A stretch of DNA of 64,000 bases, taken from contig JAZBRS010000011.1 in assembly GCA_037176725.1 (NCBI GenBank), forward strand, positions 3,038,001 to 3,102,000, read 5' to 3'. Under the pieces are notes generated by a model, which searched no databases, was not told the DNA's origin, and saw only the letters and a program-made list of their open reading frames with translations. Position 1 is the first letter of the stretch. Each line of letters begins with the position of its first letter. The translations under genes were made by a program, and so were the position numbers. Of the stretch, positions 11,567 to 21,313 are shown piece by piece. This DNA comes from Posidonia oceanica (Eukaryota > Streptophyta > Magnoliopsida > Alismatales > Posidoniaceae).

Positions 11567-12632
11567 CTACATCATCCTCCTCTCCATATGCAATAAGATC
11601 TCCTTCTCAAAGGTGGGGTCTGAGATATCGAAGGAGTGCAAGTGTTCCGCTGCTTGGCCCTGGTGACGCTTCAGCATGGTCACGCTTACCCGAGTGTTTT
11701 TATACCCTCGGTGCGCGACCTCTGTCCTGGCAAGCTCCTCAGCTGGCTCTGCCTGCTCTGACTCTGCTAATTCTATTAATTCTACTGCTGCTGGTTGTAC
11801 TGGGGCTAACTGTGCTACTACCTGCTGTGTGGGGGCTGCATATGCTACTGTTTGCTGCTGTGCTGCTGGTGCCTGCTGCGCTATTGCCTGTGCATGTTGT
11901 GCCGCTACCGATACATGTTGTACTGCCGCTGGTGCATGTTGCTCTACTATTATAGGTGCATGTGCTCTACTTCTACTGCATGTTGCTCTACATCTACTGC
12001 ATGTTGCTCTACTGCATGGTGCTTTACTGCATGGGACTCTGCATGGTGCTCTGCATGGTGCTCTGCATGGGACTCTGTATGGTGCTCTACATGGGACCCT
12101 GCATGGGACTCTGCATGGTGCTCTACATGGGGCTCTGCATGGTGCTCTGCATGGGGCTCTGCATGGTGCTCTGCATGGTGCTCTGCATGGGCTCTGCATG
12201 GTGCTCTGCATGCTGCTATGCATGGGACTCTGCATGGTGCTCTGCATGGGGCTCTGCATGGTGCTCTACATGGGACTCTGCATGTTGTACCACTACTGCA
12301 CGTTGTGCTACTGGTGCTGCCTGTGGTGCTGATGCCGCTGATATCTGCTGTGCTGTTGCTTCCTCTGCATGCTCCAGTGTGCTCACCAAGGATACATCAG
12401 GCTGGTAGTTGACCAGGGTACTGTCGCTTGCTGCATTGTCTAAATGTGGCATGCGCTACACGAACCATTGAGACCCACTCCCTAGTTGCAGGGTGATCAG
12501 CTCATCTGGTTTGACGGGTGCCTCGAGCGCTAGATCTTCCTCTAGGACCATGATAAAGGGATCTGTGGCCACGGCCTTCCCCTTCTTTTGTGCAATCTCA
12601 TGCTCTGCCACGTCCTGTGCCAATGACGCGAG
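11567..12632 (-). pseudogene. His-rich protease-RT linker with 12-bp tandem repeats (TE-B)
   Basis: The plus strand 12000-12290 is a tandem array of GCATGGTGCTCT / GCATGGGGCTCT units. On the minus strand in the element frame these encode repeats of E-(S/P/H)-H-A (such as HAEPHAEHHAESHA). A second series of octad-like repeats (VEQHAPA type) follows. A frameshift inside the repeats moves the downstream part to another frame. The linker is absent in this form from TE-A, so the expansion is specific to the TE-B/TE-C subfamily. It ends at KRHQGQAAEHLHSFDISDPT before RT. Confidence 0.82.
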
Positions 12633-14607
12633 CTACTCCTGGAATAACTGCTCCAAGTCTCCCATAAAGAAATCAATCTGAGCATCTGTAGCTGCTCCTG
12701 CCTCCTCATCCAAGGGTGAGTCGACGTAATAAGTGACTATTGGGCTTGCGGTCGACCTTGGCTCGATTACTGGGCTTTCTACTGCTTGGGGCATCTGCTT
12801 TGCTACTGCTGGGTATGCTGCCAGGATTACTGCTGCTATTGGTGGGGAGGCACAACTATTCTTTTGAGGGGCCAATGGCTGGGCCGCCATGCTTGGGGAT
12901 GAAGCGCCAGTGCCCGTGGGTGACAGTGGTGGTCTCCCGGTAGCAGCAGCAAGAATCTTCCACATAGCAAGATCTACTGAGGCTGACTGCGGTGTGCCTG
13001 ACAGAGCCGCCTGGCTTGCTTGTGGCGCTGTCAATAATGCGGGCTGAGTCATGCTGTCGCCTGATCCAGCTGACTGTGCCACTGGAGAAGGTGATTTCCA
13101 TGCTAGTGCGGCTGTAGCCACAGGCTGATTGCTGGATAACGCCGGAGGGCGTGCTTCTGACTCTGGCGTTGCAGCTGCGACTGTCGGCAACTTTGGTGAT
13201 GCTGTAGGAAGAGGGGAAACTGTCAGCCCCGCCCCAAGGTTTGCCAATTCTGCTGCTTCATTAGTAAGTGCTAGGCAAAGTGACCGAAATGCAGTCGCGC
13301 TGAGCTGATCCTTGTTGCTGGTTGGGGCTGCCCCAACTATACCAGACTCCTCCTCATTTGAGTAGTAGTCCTCGATGCAGACCCATTCTTCTTCTGGCAG
13401 TTGGGAACTTGGGCATGACGCCTGCTGTGCTGAGGCTTCACTACTGTTTGATTCCAGGATACCTGCACTGGTGAAGTTAGTGAGGTCCTGCAGGATAGCC
13501 ATCCTCTGATCCTTTGGCAGCATGCATCTCTCTTTACTGGACTGCAGATCATATCCGAGACCTTCAGAATCTCTTCGCTCTGCTGCTCTGATTGGCTCAG
13601 CGATTCTCTGGCCATATCGCTTGAGCGGCGCTCCCTTGACATAGCCCCATCTGTGACAGACATTTTCGACCATCCAGAAGGGGTTGCGGTGAACGGCCAA
13701 GGAGTTGACACGTTCAAGATCAGGTACAAAGCTAACCGGCTTGCACCGATTAACTCGATACAAAGCAGCTGAAAGTTCAGGGTCAAAAGGGATAGTATGC
13801 GAAGAGATGGGTGCGACCGCCTCGATCCGCTCTTTCTCGAAGTTTTCCGCCATTACAACGATAACATCGTCGCCGTGGCGAAACTTGATCATGCGGTGGA
13901 GGGTCGAGGGGATGACCTGATGCTTGTGCAGCCAAGGGCACCTAAGCAGGAAGTTAAAGTTAGGCTCCAAATCGACAATGTAGAACTCCATATCGAAGGT
14001 GACTGGGCCAATGATCAAAGGAATAATCAGAATCCCTAGAGCGTCATGGTGCGTATTATCAAAAGCTGTCATTCCCTTTATCGTCGGAGTGATATCCTCG
14101 GCTTTGAATCTGAGCCTGCTTGCAGTACGCAACGGACAGACATTAAGGCCTGACCCGTTATCAACCAGCGATAGGGGAATGCGAAAGTTTTTATATTGCT
14201 CCGTGACAAACAAGGGTTGGTTATGATTAATCCCCGCCGGAGGCAGCTCATCGCTCGTGAGAGAGATAATCTGCGGCTCCGCGATAACGCCAACCATGCT
14301 CTCCAAGGCCGCAGGTTCCATGGCTTGGGACACACGGGCAGCTTGGAACACTTGGAGAAAAGCCTCACGGTGTTCGGAAGAGGAATGGATAAGGTCTCAA
14401 ATGGAAATATCGGCTTTAACCCTCCTAAGCTGGGAAGTGATGTTTTGTGGTGCGGCTTTCTGGCAGTAGGAGAGGGTGCTTTGGGTGTTGGCTCTACTAG
14501 GCTAGGTGCAGGGGGTTGGCTTGATGCTGGGGGAGCTACGGGCTGGCTAACAGGTAGGGGTGCTACTGGCTGGCTTGCTGGTGGAGGTGCAGCGGGTGCT
14601 GGACGGC
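12633..14607 (-). pseudogene. Protease region and start of linker, TE-B
   Basis: A 572-codon open frame (14351-12633) holds the retropepsin-like protease: LVDNGSGLNVCPL with the catalytic D-N-G-S, then ITPTIKGMTAFDNTHH, and the flap-to-C-terminal block LRCPWLHKHQVIPSTLHRMI. The rest is a low-complexity Ser/Ala/Pro linker with acidic patch EEEWVCIEDYYSNEEE. Upstream (14607-14352) the gag-protease junction has a short deletion relative to TE-C and a stop in the IWDLI block. TE-A is inserted at 14607/14608. The last codons read MGDLEQLFQE before a stop. Confidence 0.9.
14603..14607. other. Target-site duplication of TE-A, left copy (ACGGC)
   Basis: ACGGC directly precedes the TE-A 5' LTR (TGTTGACA). 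The same five bases follow the 3' LTR at 37380-37384, and the flanks join in TE-C as one uninterrupted gag-protease linker sequence (near 50446-50470). Confidence 0.96.
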
Positions 14608-15184
14608 TGTTGACATCCCACTTTGACAGGCTGGATTGTTTGGAACCTTCCGGTGGCTGCTGGACCCGAATCTAGACCCAAATCCTCCTCCCTCTCCTTC
14701 TTTCCCCCCAAAACAAGCCCAAACCTGACCTAGGATTACCCCCCTTTTCCGAACCTGAAAACCTACCAAAATCCATAGGAAAACTCACCCCTGATGACTT
14801 AGCAAACCCACCAAAAAGCCTGCAAAAATTCAAACCAGACCCCTCCCAAAAACCCTAGGAAACTTAGGCAAAAATACCCTTTTTCTACACCTCAAAACCC
14901 CTCCAAAACTTCCTCAAAACCAAACCAAAACCCTGGGACCAAAACTAGAAACCCTAGACCCCACACCCGCCAAATTTCACCCCTTTCCGAGACCTCTAAG
15001 ACCCCCTTTTGGCCAAATTATCGTTTTCTCTCTCCGAGATTATCGTTTTCTCTCTCCTGATTATCGCCTCTCTTTTCATCCCCTTCTTGCCCTTTTTCTG
15101 GCTTGGCTGTGGGCCCTCTTTGTACTCCTATCCCTTCTCTATCTTATTCCGATTTTTATTTTATTTTTAGCATTTTCCCTGAAT

Positions 15185-15192
15185 TATAAAAG
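15185..15192 (+). promoter_or_regulatory. Candidate TATA box in TE-A LTR
   Basis: TATAAAAG, conserved in the 3' LTR at 32582-32589. It is the best match to a plant TATA consensus in the first kilobase of the LTR. No start site can be defined by eye. Confidence 0.3.
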
Positions 15193-16194
15193 TCTTTTCC
15201 CTCAAACCTATCTCTTTCCCCCTTTTATTCTCTTTTTTCCCTTTTCTTCTTCTTTTTTCTTTTCCTTCTTCTTTCTTTTGCAAAATCCATGAAAGTCCTT
15301 AAAAATCTGTAAAGCCCCAAAACATAAAAGAAACAAATCAGAATTCCAAGAAAATCAACTAAAAAACATTAAACAAGTAATTAAAAACTCAAACTTAACT
15401 AAATCAAGCTAAAAAGAAAACCAAGCATGCAAACTAAAAAATGCAAAACAAACTAAAAGAAAATACTGTAAAATCAAGCAAAAAACTGAAATAAAGTCAG
15501 AACCTGCCAAAAATAAAAACCCCACTAAAAGAATTAAAAAAACAAACCCTAAGGAGAAGAATTAAAAATCAAACACTAAAACAAGTAATTAAAGGAGGCA
15601 AAAGACTTAACCTAATAAACACAAGAAAGAAACAACATAAAACTTAATTAAAAAAGAAAAAGAAAATACAGTTGAAAGACTTAAAGACACTTAATCAAAC
15701 CAGGAAAAATCCAACTGAAAAACATCAAGAAGAATTAACAAATAAAAGATCAAGACATAATTCAAAGGACTTAAGAAAAAGAAAACCTTAAAAGATTAAA
15801 ACTAAAAGCCAAAACCCACTCTAATTAACCTAAAAATAAATCCTAAAAATCTTAGTTAACATCCTAAAATGCTTAACAACAAAACACAATTTTAAAAACA
15901 ATTTAAAAGAGTTTAACCAACATTTAATCAAGTGGAAAGTGAATTAACAACAAAATAAAACCCTAAAACCCTAATCAAGCCTAAAATACACTAATTAACC
16001 TAAAAACAGTCATTAAAAATCCAATTAAACACCTAACCTACAACCCAATCCATCTAATATTTTTGTTTATTTTTATCTCATTTTTTCCTATTTAATTTTT
16101 CTCCTTTCTTCCATCTTTCTTTCTTTCTTCTTTTTTATCTTTTCCTTTTTTCCTTACTGGGCTCATCAGCCCGTTACCCTGTTTTTTTCCTTTT

Positions 16195-17540
16195 TTCAAA
16201 CCTCGGCCCACAGCTACAGTCCGCTTCCTTCTTCCTCCTTCCCTCCTCCCGCGTTTGCAGAGCTACAGTGATCGCCGCCTGCAGCTCTGCCCGGCCTGCC
16301 ACCTCCTGCTCGAGCCAGACTGGCGCGCCGAACTCCGACCGTGCTCCTGCCATCGCCACTCCGCGGCATTCAATGCCGGCAGACCTGCAAAGCCAAGGGA
16401 GGAATGGTCAGAATTCATGCGAAAAAAGGAGGGGAGATCAGGCCTGAAAACAGGAGGGAAAGAGAGGAGAAAAGGAAGAGGATTGATCCCGGAAGAGGAG
16501 GACCCTGATTCCAGTAGAATCCCCAGCGAGTGAGAGAGCGATTTTTCTCAGAAATCCACCGAAAATCGCAGACCTTCCACCTCTCCCTTCCGCAGCAAAC
16601 CAGAGCCCGAAACGCCTTCTGAACCCTCCAGAATTCACCCCCCAACTTCGCCGAGGCCTCCTGCAACCCTTCCCCTCCTTCCCACGGCGAAACGACCCAC
16701 ATTTCACCCCCAAACACGCTGAGACTCCAATAGAAACCCAACGCTACCTTCCCAGAAATTCCCCGCACCACAGGCTGCCTCCTCTTCCCAAACCTTGCCC
16801 AGACACTCGCCAAGACACCTCCTCCCTAAGCCACCCGACCTTCAGCCTTCTCTCCCACCACCGGCAGAGAACTCCACCACAAACACCTACGTCCGATTCT
16901 GTCCAGAATTCACTCCACCAGCAAACTCCACCCACAGTCTCCAGAACCGCGTTTCGACCCTCCAAACACCATCCGCGAACCTCCAGCTGCCCGCCGGAAG
17001 CCTCCGCTCGGTCCAGAGGGCGACAACCAGCTCCCCCGACCTCAGGCAATACCTGCAGCACCCAAAAATCCGACCTTCTTCTCCGGGCCGCAGAACTCCG
17101 CTCCGAGTGTCCAGGAAGAACCGGAGGACTCCGCGGAGCAGATCTGGGCGATCGCCAGCCGCTGACGACCCCCGCACACTCCAGACGACCGTCGCCGGCA
17201 TCTGCAGAGCCCACCGACGTCGGGAGCACGTTCCAGACGCGGGAGGAGGTATTTTCTTCCCCCCTCAGCTCTTCCTCCTTCCTCTCCTGCTTCTCCGCCG
17301 CTCAGAAGCAAGCTTCCGGCCCTCCCGCTTCGTTTTCGACTCGCCGGTCAGACCTTCTTCCCCGGCGACGATCTCCGGCCTCCACAGCGCTCCAGCCAGC
17401 AGAACGGCTTCCCGATGGCTCCCGGAGCTCCGCACGGACAGCAGCAACAGCCTCCGCCGCCCAGCGCTTCCCCAACTCCCCTGTGCCGGCGGTGGTGAGA
17501 ACTGGAAGCTCACTGCTACAGTACTCCCCCCGTCGGCGGC
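16195..17540. other. GC-rich block inside TE-A LTR
   Basis: About 1.3 kb of much higher GC than the flanking A-rich and T-rich LTR sequence, nearly identical at 33595-34935 in the 3' LTR. Both strands are stop-poor, giving fortuitous ORFs (for example 16795-17565 plus and 17229-16744 minus). I recognise no protein family. It could be a captured host sequence or a promoter/5' UTR region of the element. Confidence 0.5.
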
Positions 17541-17589
17541 CACTGTTCCTTTATTTTTACAGTAATATGGTTTTTCGTGTGAATATTGC

Positions 17590-18420
17590 ATTTGTGCCTT
17601 AAGTTATTTCATTTTCGCGTTTTAGTCCTTTGTTCATTTAAATTGCTTAGTTTCTGATCTAGTACCATATTTAATTGCATGAACTGTTTGTATTTTTCTG
17701 TATTTGCATGTTAGTCCATTTACTGTGCGTTTCAGTTATAAAATATTATGCTTTAGTCCCTTTGCTTTACATTATTGCACTTAGGTCCTGTTTTAAATCA
17801 GTCTATTTAATTGCATGTATTTTACTATATAAAATTGCATTCTGGGCCCCTCTAGTTTTTTATATTTACTGTCTGATCCTCTGAACTGTAGGAACTTAGG
17901 TTTTATTTCTGATTTTTGCATACTGCATTGCATTTTGCACCTTCTGGTTCTGCATATTTACACATAGATCCATTTTAAATGGACAGTAACTCTTGCATGC
18001 ATTTTTAGCTTATTGCATTGCATTTTTGACCCTGTTCTTTTCAAAAATTGCGCTGTAGTCCTGTCCCTTATTTTTCGGAGCATGTTTTCCATATAAAATT
18101 GCATTTTTGACCCTTGCATGATTTAAAAATCACACATAGAGCCTTGCATCTTTCAGAAACCATGTAAAAAGACTGTTTTGCCCCTAAGTTGCATTTTAAC
18201 TCCTATGCTTGCGAAAATTGCATGCAGACCCTCCACTTGCATTCCCGGACTCCCCGGAACCCCCGTTTTCTGGAAAATTTGTGTTTTAGCCCCTTTCTTT
18301 CTTCAAAAACGCTTTTGAACTCCTGTTCTTTCCAAAGTGCTTTTCCTTGTCTTCCCTTGCTTTGCATGCATTCTGCATTCATCTAGTCTTGCATTTTAGC
18401 ATCCCCTTTGCACACACTAA
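17590..18420 (+). repeat. Degenerate TTTAGTCCC-type array in TE-A LTR
   Basis: Roughly 17 imperfect copies of a phrase like TTGCATTTTAGTCCCTTTGC, with spacing near 45-50 bp, for example at 17618, 17709, 17751, 17780, 18020, 18054, 18098, 18178 and 18282. Copies have diverged strongly from one another. The same array is present in the 3' LTR (34985-35815). Confidence 0.65.
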
Positions 18421-18644
18421 GCACTTTTAACTCCCCTTCACTTGGGAGGACCTTTCGCACATCCCTAGGGCCTCCTGAACACTTAGATCCATTCTTCTCC
18501 CCTGTTCTGGCCCTTCTGCTCCGAAGCTGCGATATCTTCCAATCCGGCCGTTGGATCCCCTCAAGTAAGCTGCCCAGGCGACCGCAGCGAAGCGCTCTTC
18601 AGCATGGACCAAGCAGATCTCCGATCAGACTCCCGGATCTCCAG

Positions 18645-18646
18645 GT
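18645..18646 (+). promoter_or_regulatory. Candidate 5' splice donor in TE-A LTR
   Basis: CTCCAG|GTATGT matches the donor consensus and sits directly before the 91-bp repeats. It is also present in the 3' LTR. A conserved acceptor candidate lies before the PMD ORF (27820-27821), and TTTAACAG lies before gag (about 21131). Unproven. Confidence 0.3.
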
Positions 18647-18684
18647 ATGTCCCCCTGAACCCCTGCACTGCATTCATTTGCATG

Positions 18685-19215
18685 CCATTTGCATCGTTTT
18701 GCGTGCCCTTTAGTTTTTTCGCCTCGTTTTGTGTGTAGTCTTGTTTTCCCGCTCCGTTTTGCGTGCCGCTTCTTTGTCTTGCACCGTTTTGCGTGCCCTT
18801 TAGTTTTTTCGTCTCGTTTTGCGTGCAGTCTTGTTTTCCCGCTCCGTTTTGCGTGCCGCTTCTTTGTCTTGCACCATTTTGCGTGCCCTTTAGTTTTTTT
18901 CGCCTCGTTTTGCGTGCAGTCTTGTTTTCCCGCTCCGTTTTACGTGCCGCTTCTTTGTCTTGCACCGTTTTGCGTGCCCTTTAGTTTTTTCGCCTCGTTT
19001 TGCGTGCAGTCTTGTTTTCTCGCTCCGTTTTGCGTGCCGCCTCTTTGTCTTGCACCGTTTTGCGTGCCCTTTAGTTTTTTCGCCTCGCTTTGCGTGCAGT
19101 CTTGTTTTCCCACTTCGTTTTGCGTGCCGCTTCTTTGTCTTGCACCGTTTTGCGTGCCCTTTAGTTTTTTTCGCCTCGTTTTGCGTGCAGTCTTGCTTTC
19201 CCGCCTGTTTTGCGT
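18685..19215 (+). repeat. Tandem repeats of about 91 bp in TE-A LTR
   Basis: Six units starting near 18690, 18782, 18873, 18963, 19053 and 19143. Each contains three related phrases around CGTTTTGCGTGC (with CCCTTTAG, CAGTCTTG or CGCTTCTT after it), so the basic period is about 30 bp. The 3' LTR has six units at 36085-36610. The repeats give long open frames on both strands that I do not accept as genes. Confidence 0.9.
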
Positions 19216-19584
19216 GCCGGTTTTGTTCTTTTGCTCCGTTCCGCGTGCCTTTCTGGTTTCTCGCCTTCTTTTGCGTGTTTGTGCCGTTTTCCCTTGCATG
19301 TCGATCGCATTGCATGGTTTTCTCGCTGTTTCGCTTTCTTTCTGCATTTGCTTATAGGACGGTGATGCTTACTGTCCGGAGTTCTCGCGAGCCAGGTTTC
19401 GTTCGGTTCGGAACACAGACAGCGTTGCTGAGCGCTTAGATTGCACGTTTACTTTCTTGCATTGTCTTTCATCACTTAGAGCACACCTTTGAGCATTTAG
19501 ACAAGCATTCATTGGCACTTAGGCATTCAAAGTCTGCATTTCCCTGCATATGCGAGCGTAAGCCTAGAAAGACCGATTCTCGGG

Positions 19585-19645
19585 CGTGTCGGGGGTGCCT
19601 AACACCTTCCCCGCGCGTAACAGGAGTCCTTACCCTCTCTTGGCC
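19585..19645 (+). other. Conserved U5 block with short hairpin (TE-A)
   Basis: GGTGCCTAACACCTTCCCC followed by CGTAACAGGAGTCCTTACCC. GGTG and CACC form a short stem. The block is nearly unchanged in TE-C (46238-46277) and TE-B (minus, about 41604-41640) although their U3 regions are unrelated, which suggests a role in RNA end formation, dimerisation or reverse transcription. Confidence 0.6.
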
Positions 19646-19808
19646 CGCAATGACCATATTGCCCTTGTCCTAGGCACGAGTCACATCATTTGCATTCATT
19701 TGCATCTCATTTCTTTTGCATTGCCCTGCATTGCATCTTTTGCTTGGTTTTGCGCGATTATTCACGCATTTCCCTGGTTTTCCTCGTCTTCCGATTTAAT
19801 AGACTTGG

Positions 19809-19819
19809 TGGCGACTCTG
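19809..19819 (+). other. PBS-like 11-mer inside TE-A LTR
   Basis: TGGCGACTCTG repeats the first 11 bases of the true PBS with one change, 175 bp upstream of it. TE-C (46437-46447) and TE-B (41417-41427, minus) have the exact 11-mer TGGCGACTCCG at a similar distance. Confidence 0.7.
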
Positions 19820-19983
19820 ATTTTGTCTTGTCTTCTTCTTTTCTTTCCTTTTTCCCTCTTTTAAATGTTTTCGAGTTAGGTCTTCCTTCTCGGACATAGC
19901 CGCTAATAGTGAGCCTGATTCCGATCGGTGCACGCGAGCTTTGGCAACGTGCATGGATGATCCGAACACCGGGATCGCTACAG

Positions 19984-20001
19984 TGGCGACTCCGCTGGGG
20001 A
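19984..20001 (+). promoter_or_regulatory. Primer-binding site of TE-A (tRNA-Arg)
   Basis: TGGCGACTCCGCTGGGGA starts one base after the LTR. It is complementary to a tRNA 3' end including CCA, the tRNA-Arg type known for Ogre elements. The same 18-mer follows the LTRs of TE-B and TE-C. Confidence 0.92.
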
Positions 20002-21313
20002 TACTAGACTCCAGCTTTCGCTTTCGTTTTCACTCGCTTGGGATTTGCTTTCCTTGTTTGCCTTTGTGTTTCCTTTGCCTGTTTTGCCCGTTTTCCTGTG
20101 CAAACCCCTAGCAAGTCGCCTCGTGGTTACTTCGCTTAGGTTTTGCACCCCCTTTCGGCTGCTTTCGCCTTAATTTTGCCGTGCCTTGCTCTGCTTTGTC
20201 TAGCTTGCTTGTTTGCTTGCCCTTTTCCTTCCCTCTGCTCTTATTTGCTTTACAGCTTACCTGTCTTTGCTTTCTTTGTCCTGCTTGCTTGTCATTGCTT
20301 TACTTCTCGCACATTACATGTCTACTTACTTGTTTGGCAATAATACATGCTTTTTGAATGATGAATGCTTTCTTTTACACACCTGCTATGTCACTACGCA
20401 CGCACATACCTTGCATACATGCTTTTTGACTCGATGAATGTTTTTCTTCACCATTATGCTCACAAACACTCGCACATGCCATGCGCTTGCCTTTTGTTAT
20501 GTTGTATGTTGTTTGCTTGCCATGCTTGACTGATTTTCTTCCCTCTCGCACTTGCCATGCTTAGGATAGTAGAAACTTGTTTGCTCTCCCCATGGTTAAC
20601 TAAAAAATGCAAGTAAAAAGAACTCCTAGGAGCAACTAGAGACTCTGAACAATCCTTCACTCCCTTTTGGTTAATAAAATGTGCAAGATAAAAGACTTTA
20701 ATCATTTGCATAAGCATCATATAGGGCATGCATTCTTCTCCTCTGAGTCCACTTACTAGTCTGCGAAGGACGGTTCCGGCTTCTCACCCCGATGCTTTGG
20801 CATGGTGTGAGTCAGTCGGTCTGTCCCCCCTTGTCCGGGGTCGTGTCGGTGTTAGTGGAGGGTACCACCCACGCTTTGGCAGGGTAGAGGCCACCAACGC
20901 ACCACCTTGTCATTACCTGAGCTTTGGGCCGGGAGTTAGACAGGGAGCCTACTTTTCTGACTCGAGTCGGTGACCCGTACACCCAGGGATACCCGGAGTA
21001 GACTACCTATCAGGAAACACTAGATTGGTGAGAGAGCGAGCATACTAGAAAGCATACATGTCATCCATGCCATAACTTAGTGCATTTTGCATCTCTTTTT
21101 TCTAACCCTAGTTTTCTGTTGTGTCTTTAACAGTGTTCAGTAAGCGATCTCCTTAGCTGGAGCTCGGGTTCCTCCCCTTGCTGACATCTCTGCTGAGACA
21201 CCTGTGCTCGATCATCTCTTTCTGAGCTACTCGTCTTTGCGAGCATAGCTCCTCGTAGAGCCCGTCCCCTTTTCCCTCGTCGCAGCCCCGTTTTGACTCG
21301 CTCTCGGTCAGCA
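20002..21313 (+). other. TE-A leader between PBS and gag
   Basis: About 1.3 kb without a convincing gene; the extra ORF1 described upstream of gag in legume Ogre elements is not seen. The first part is T/C-rich with TTTGC and TGCTT phrases. The part 20728-21045 is strongly conserved in TE-C (47175-47520) and TE-B (minus 40700-40365) and contains a small hairpin, CCCC (20827-20830) with GGGG (20837-20840). It may be the packaging or dimerisation region. TTTAACAG near 21131 is a possible splice acceptor. Confidence 0.6.

Larger units (their letters stand above)
14608..19982 (+). repeat. TE-A 5' LTR (5375 bp)
   Basis: Starts TGTTGACA, ends CTACA. From left to right: CT/C-rich start with a candidate TATA box, an A-rich, gene-less stretch (15290-16060), a GC-rich stretch (16195-17540), a degenerate array of TTTAGTCCC-like phrases (17590-18420), six units of about 91 bp (18685-19215), and an R/U5-like end similar to the TE-B/TE-C LTRs. 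Differences from the 3' LTR are mostly point changes plus a CT-repeat length change (14-nt insertion in the 3' copy near 32440). Confidence 0.97.

Noticed and set aside
11676..12408. ORFs with Gly-Ala-Leu-His or Cys-Met-Val-Leu repeats on the plus strand
   Set aside because: Antisense shadow of the His-rich 12-bp repeats in TE-B pol.
16795..17565. 256-codon ORF in the TE-A LTR, repeated at 34191-34961
   Set aside because: Repetition only reflects the LTR pair. The GC-rich block is open on both strands and no domain is recognisable. Described as a GC-rich block instead.
18689..19357. 222-codon ORF rich in Phe/Cys/Leu, and the Lys/Thr-rich ORFs opposite
   Set aside because: Translation of the 91-bp LTR tandem repeat in several frames; no start, family or codon signal.
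20002..21313. Ogre ORF1 upstream of gag
   Set aside because: No long frame is shared by the three leaders; the short ORFs there are not conserved as protein.
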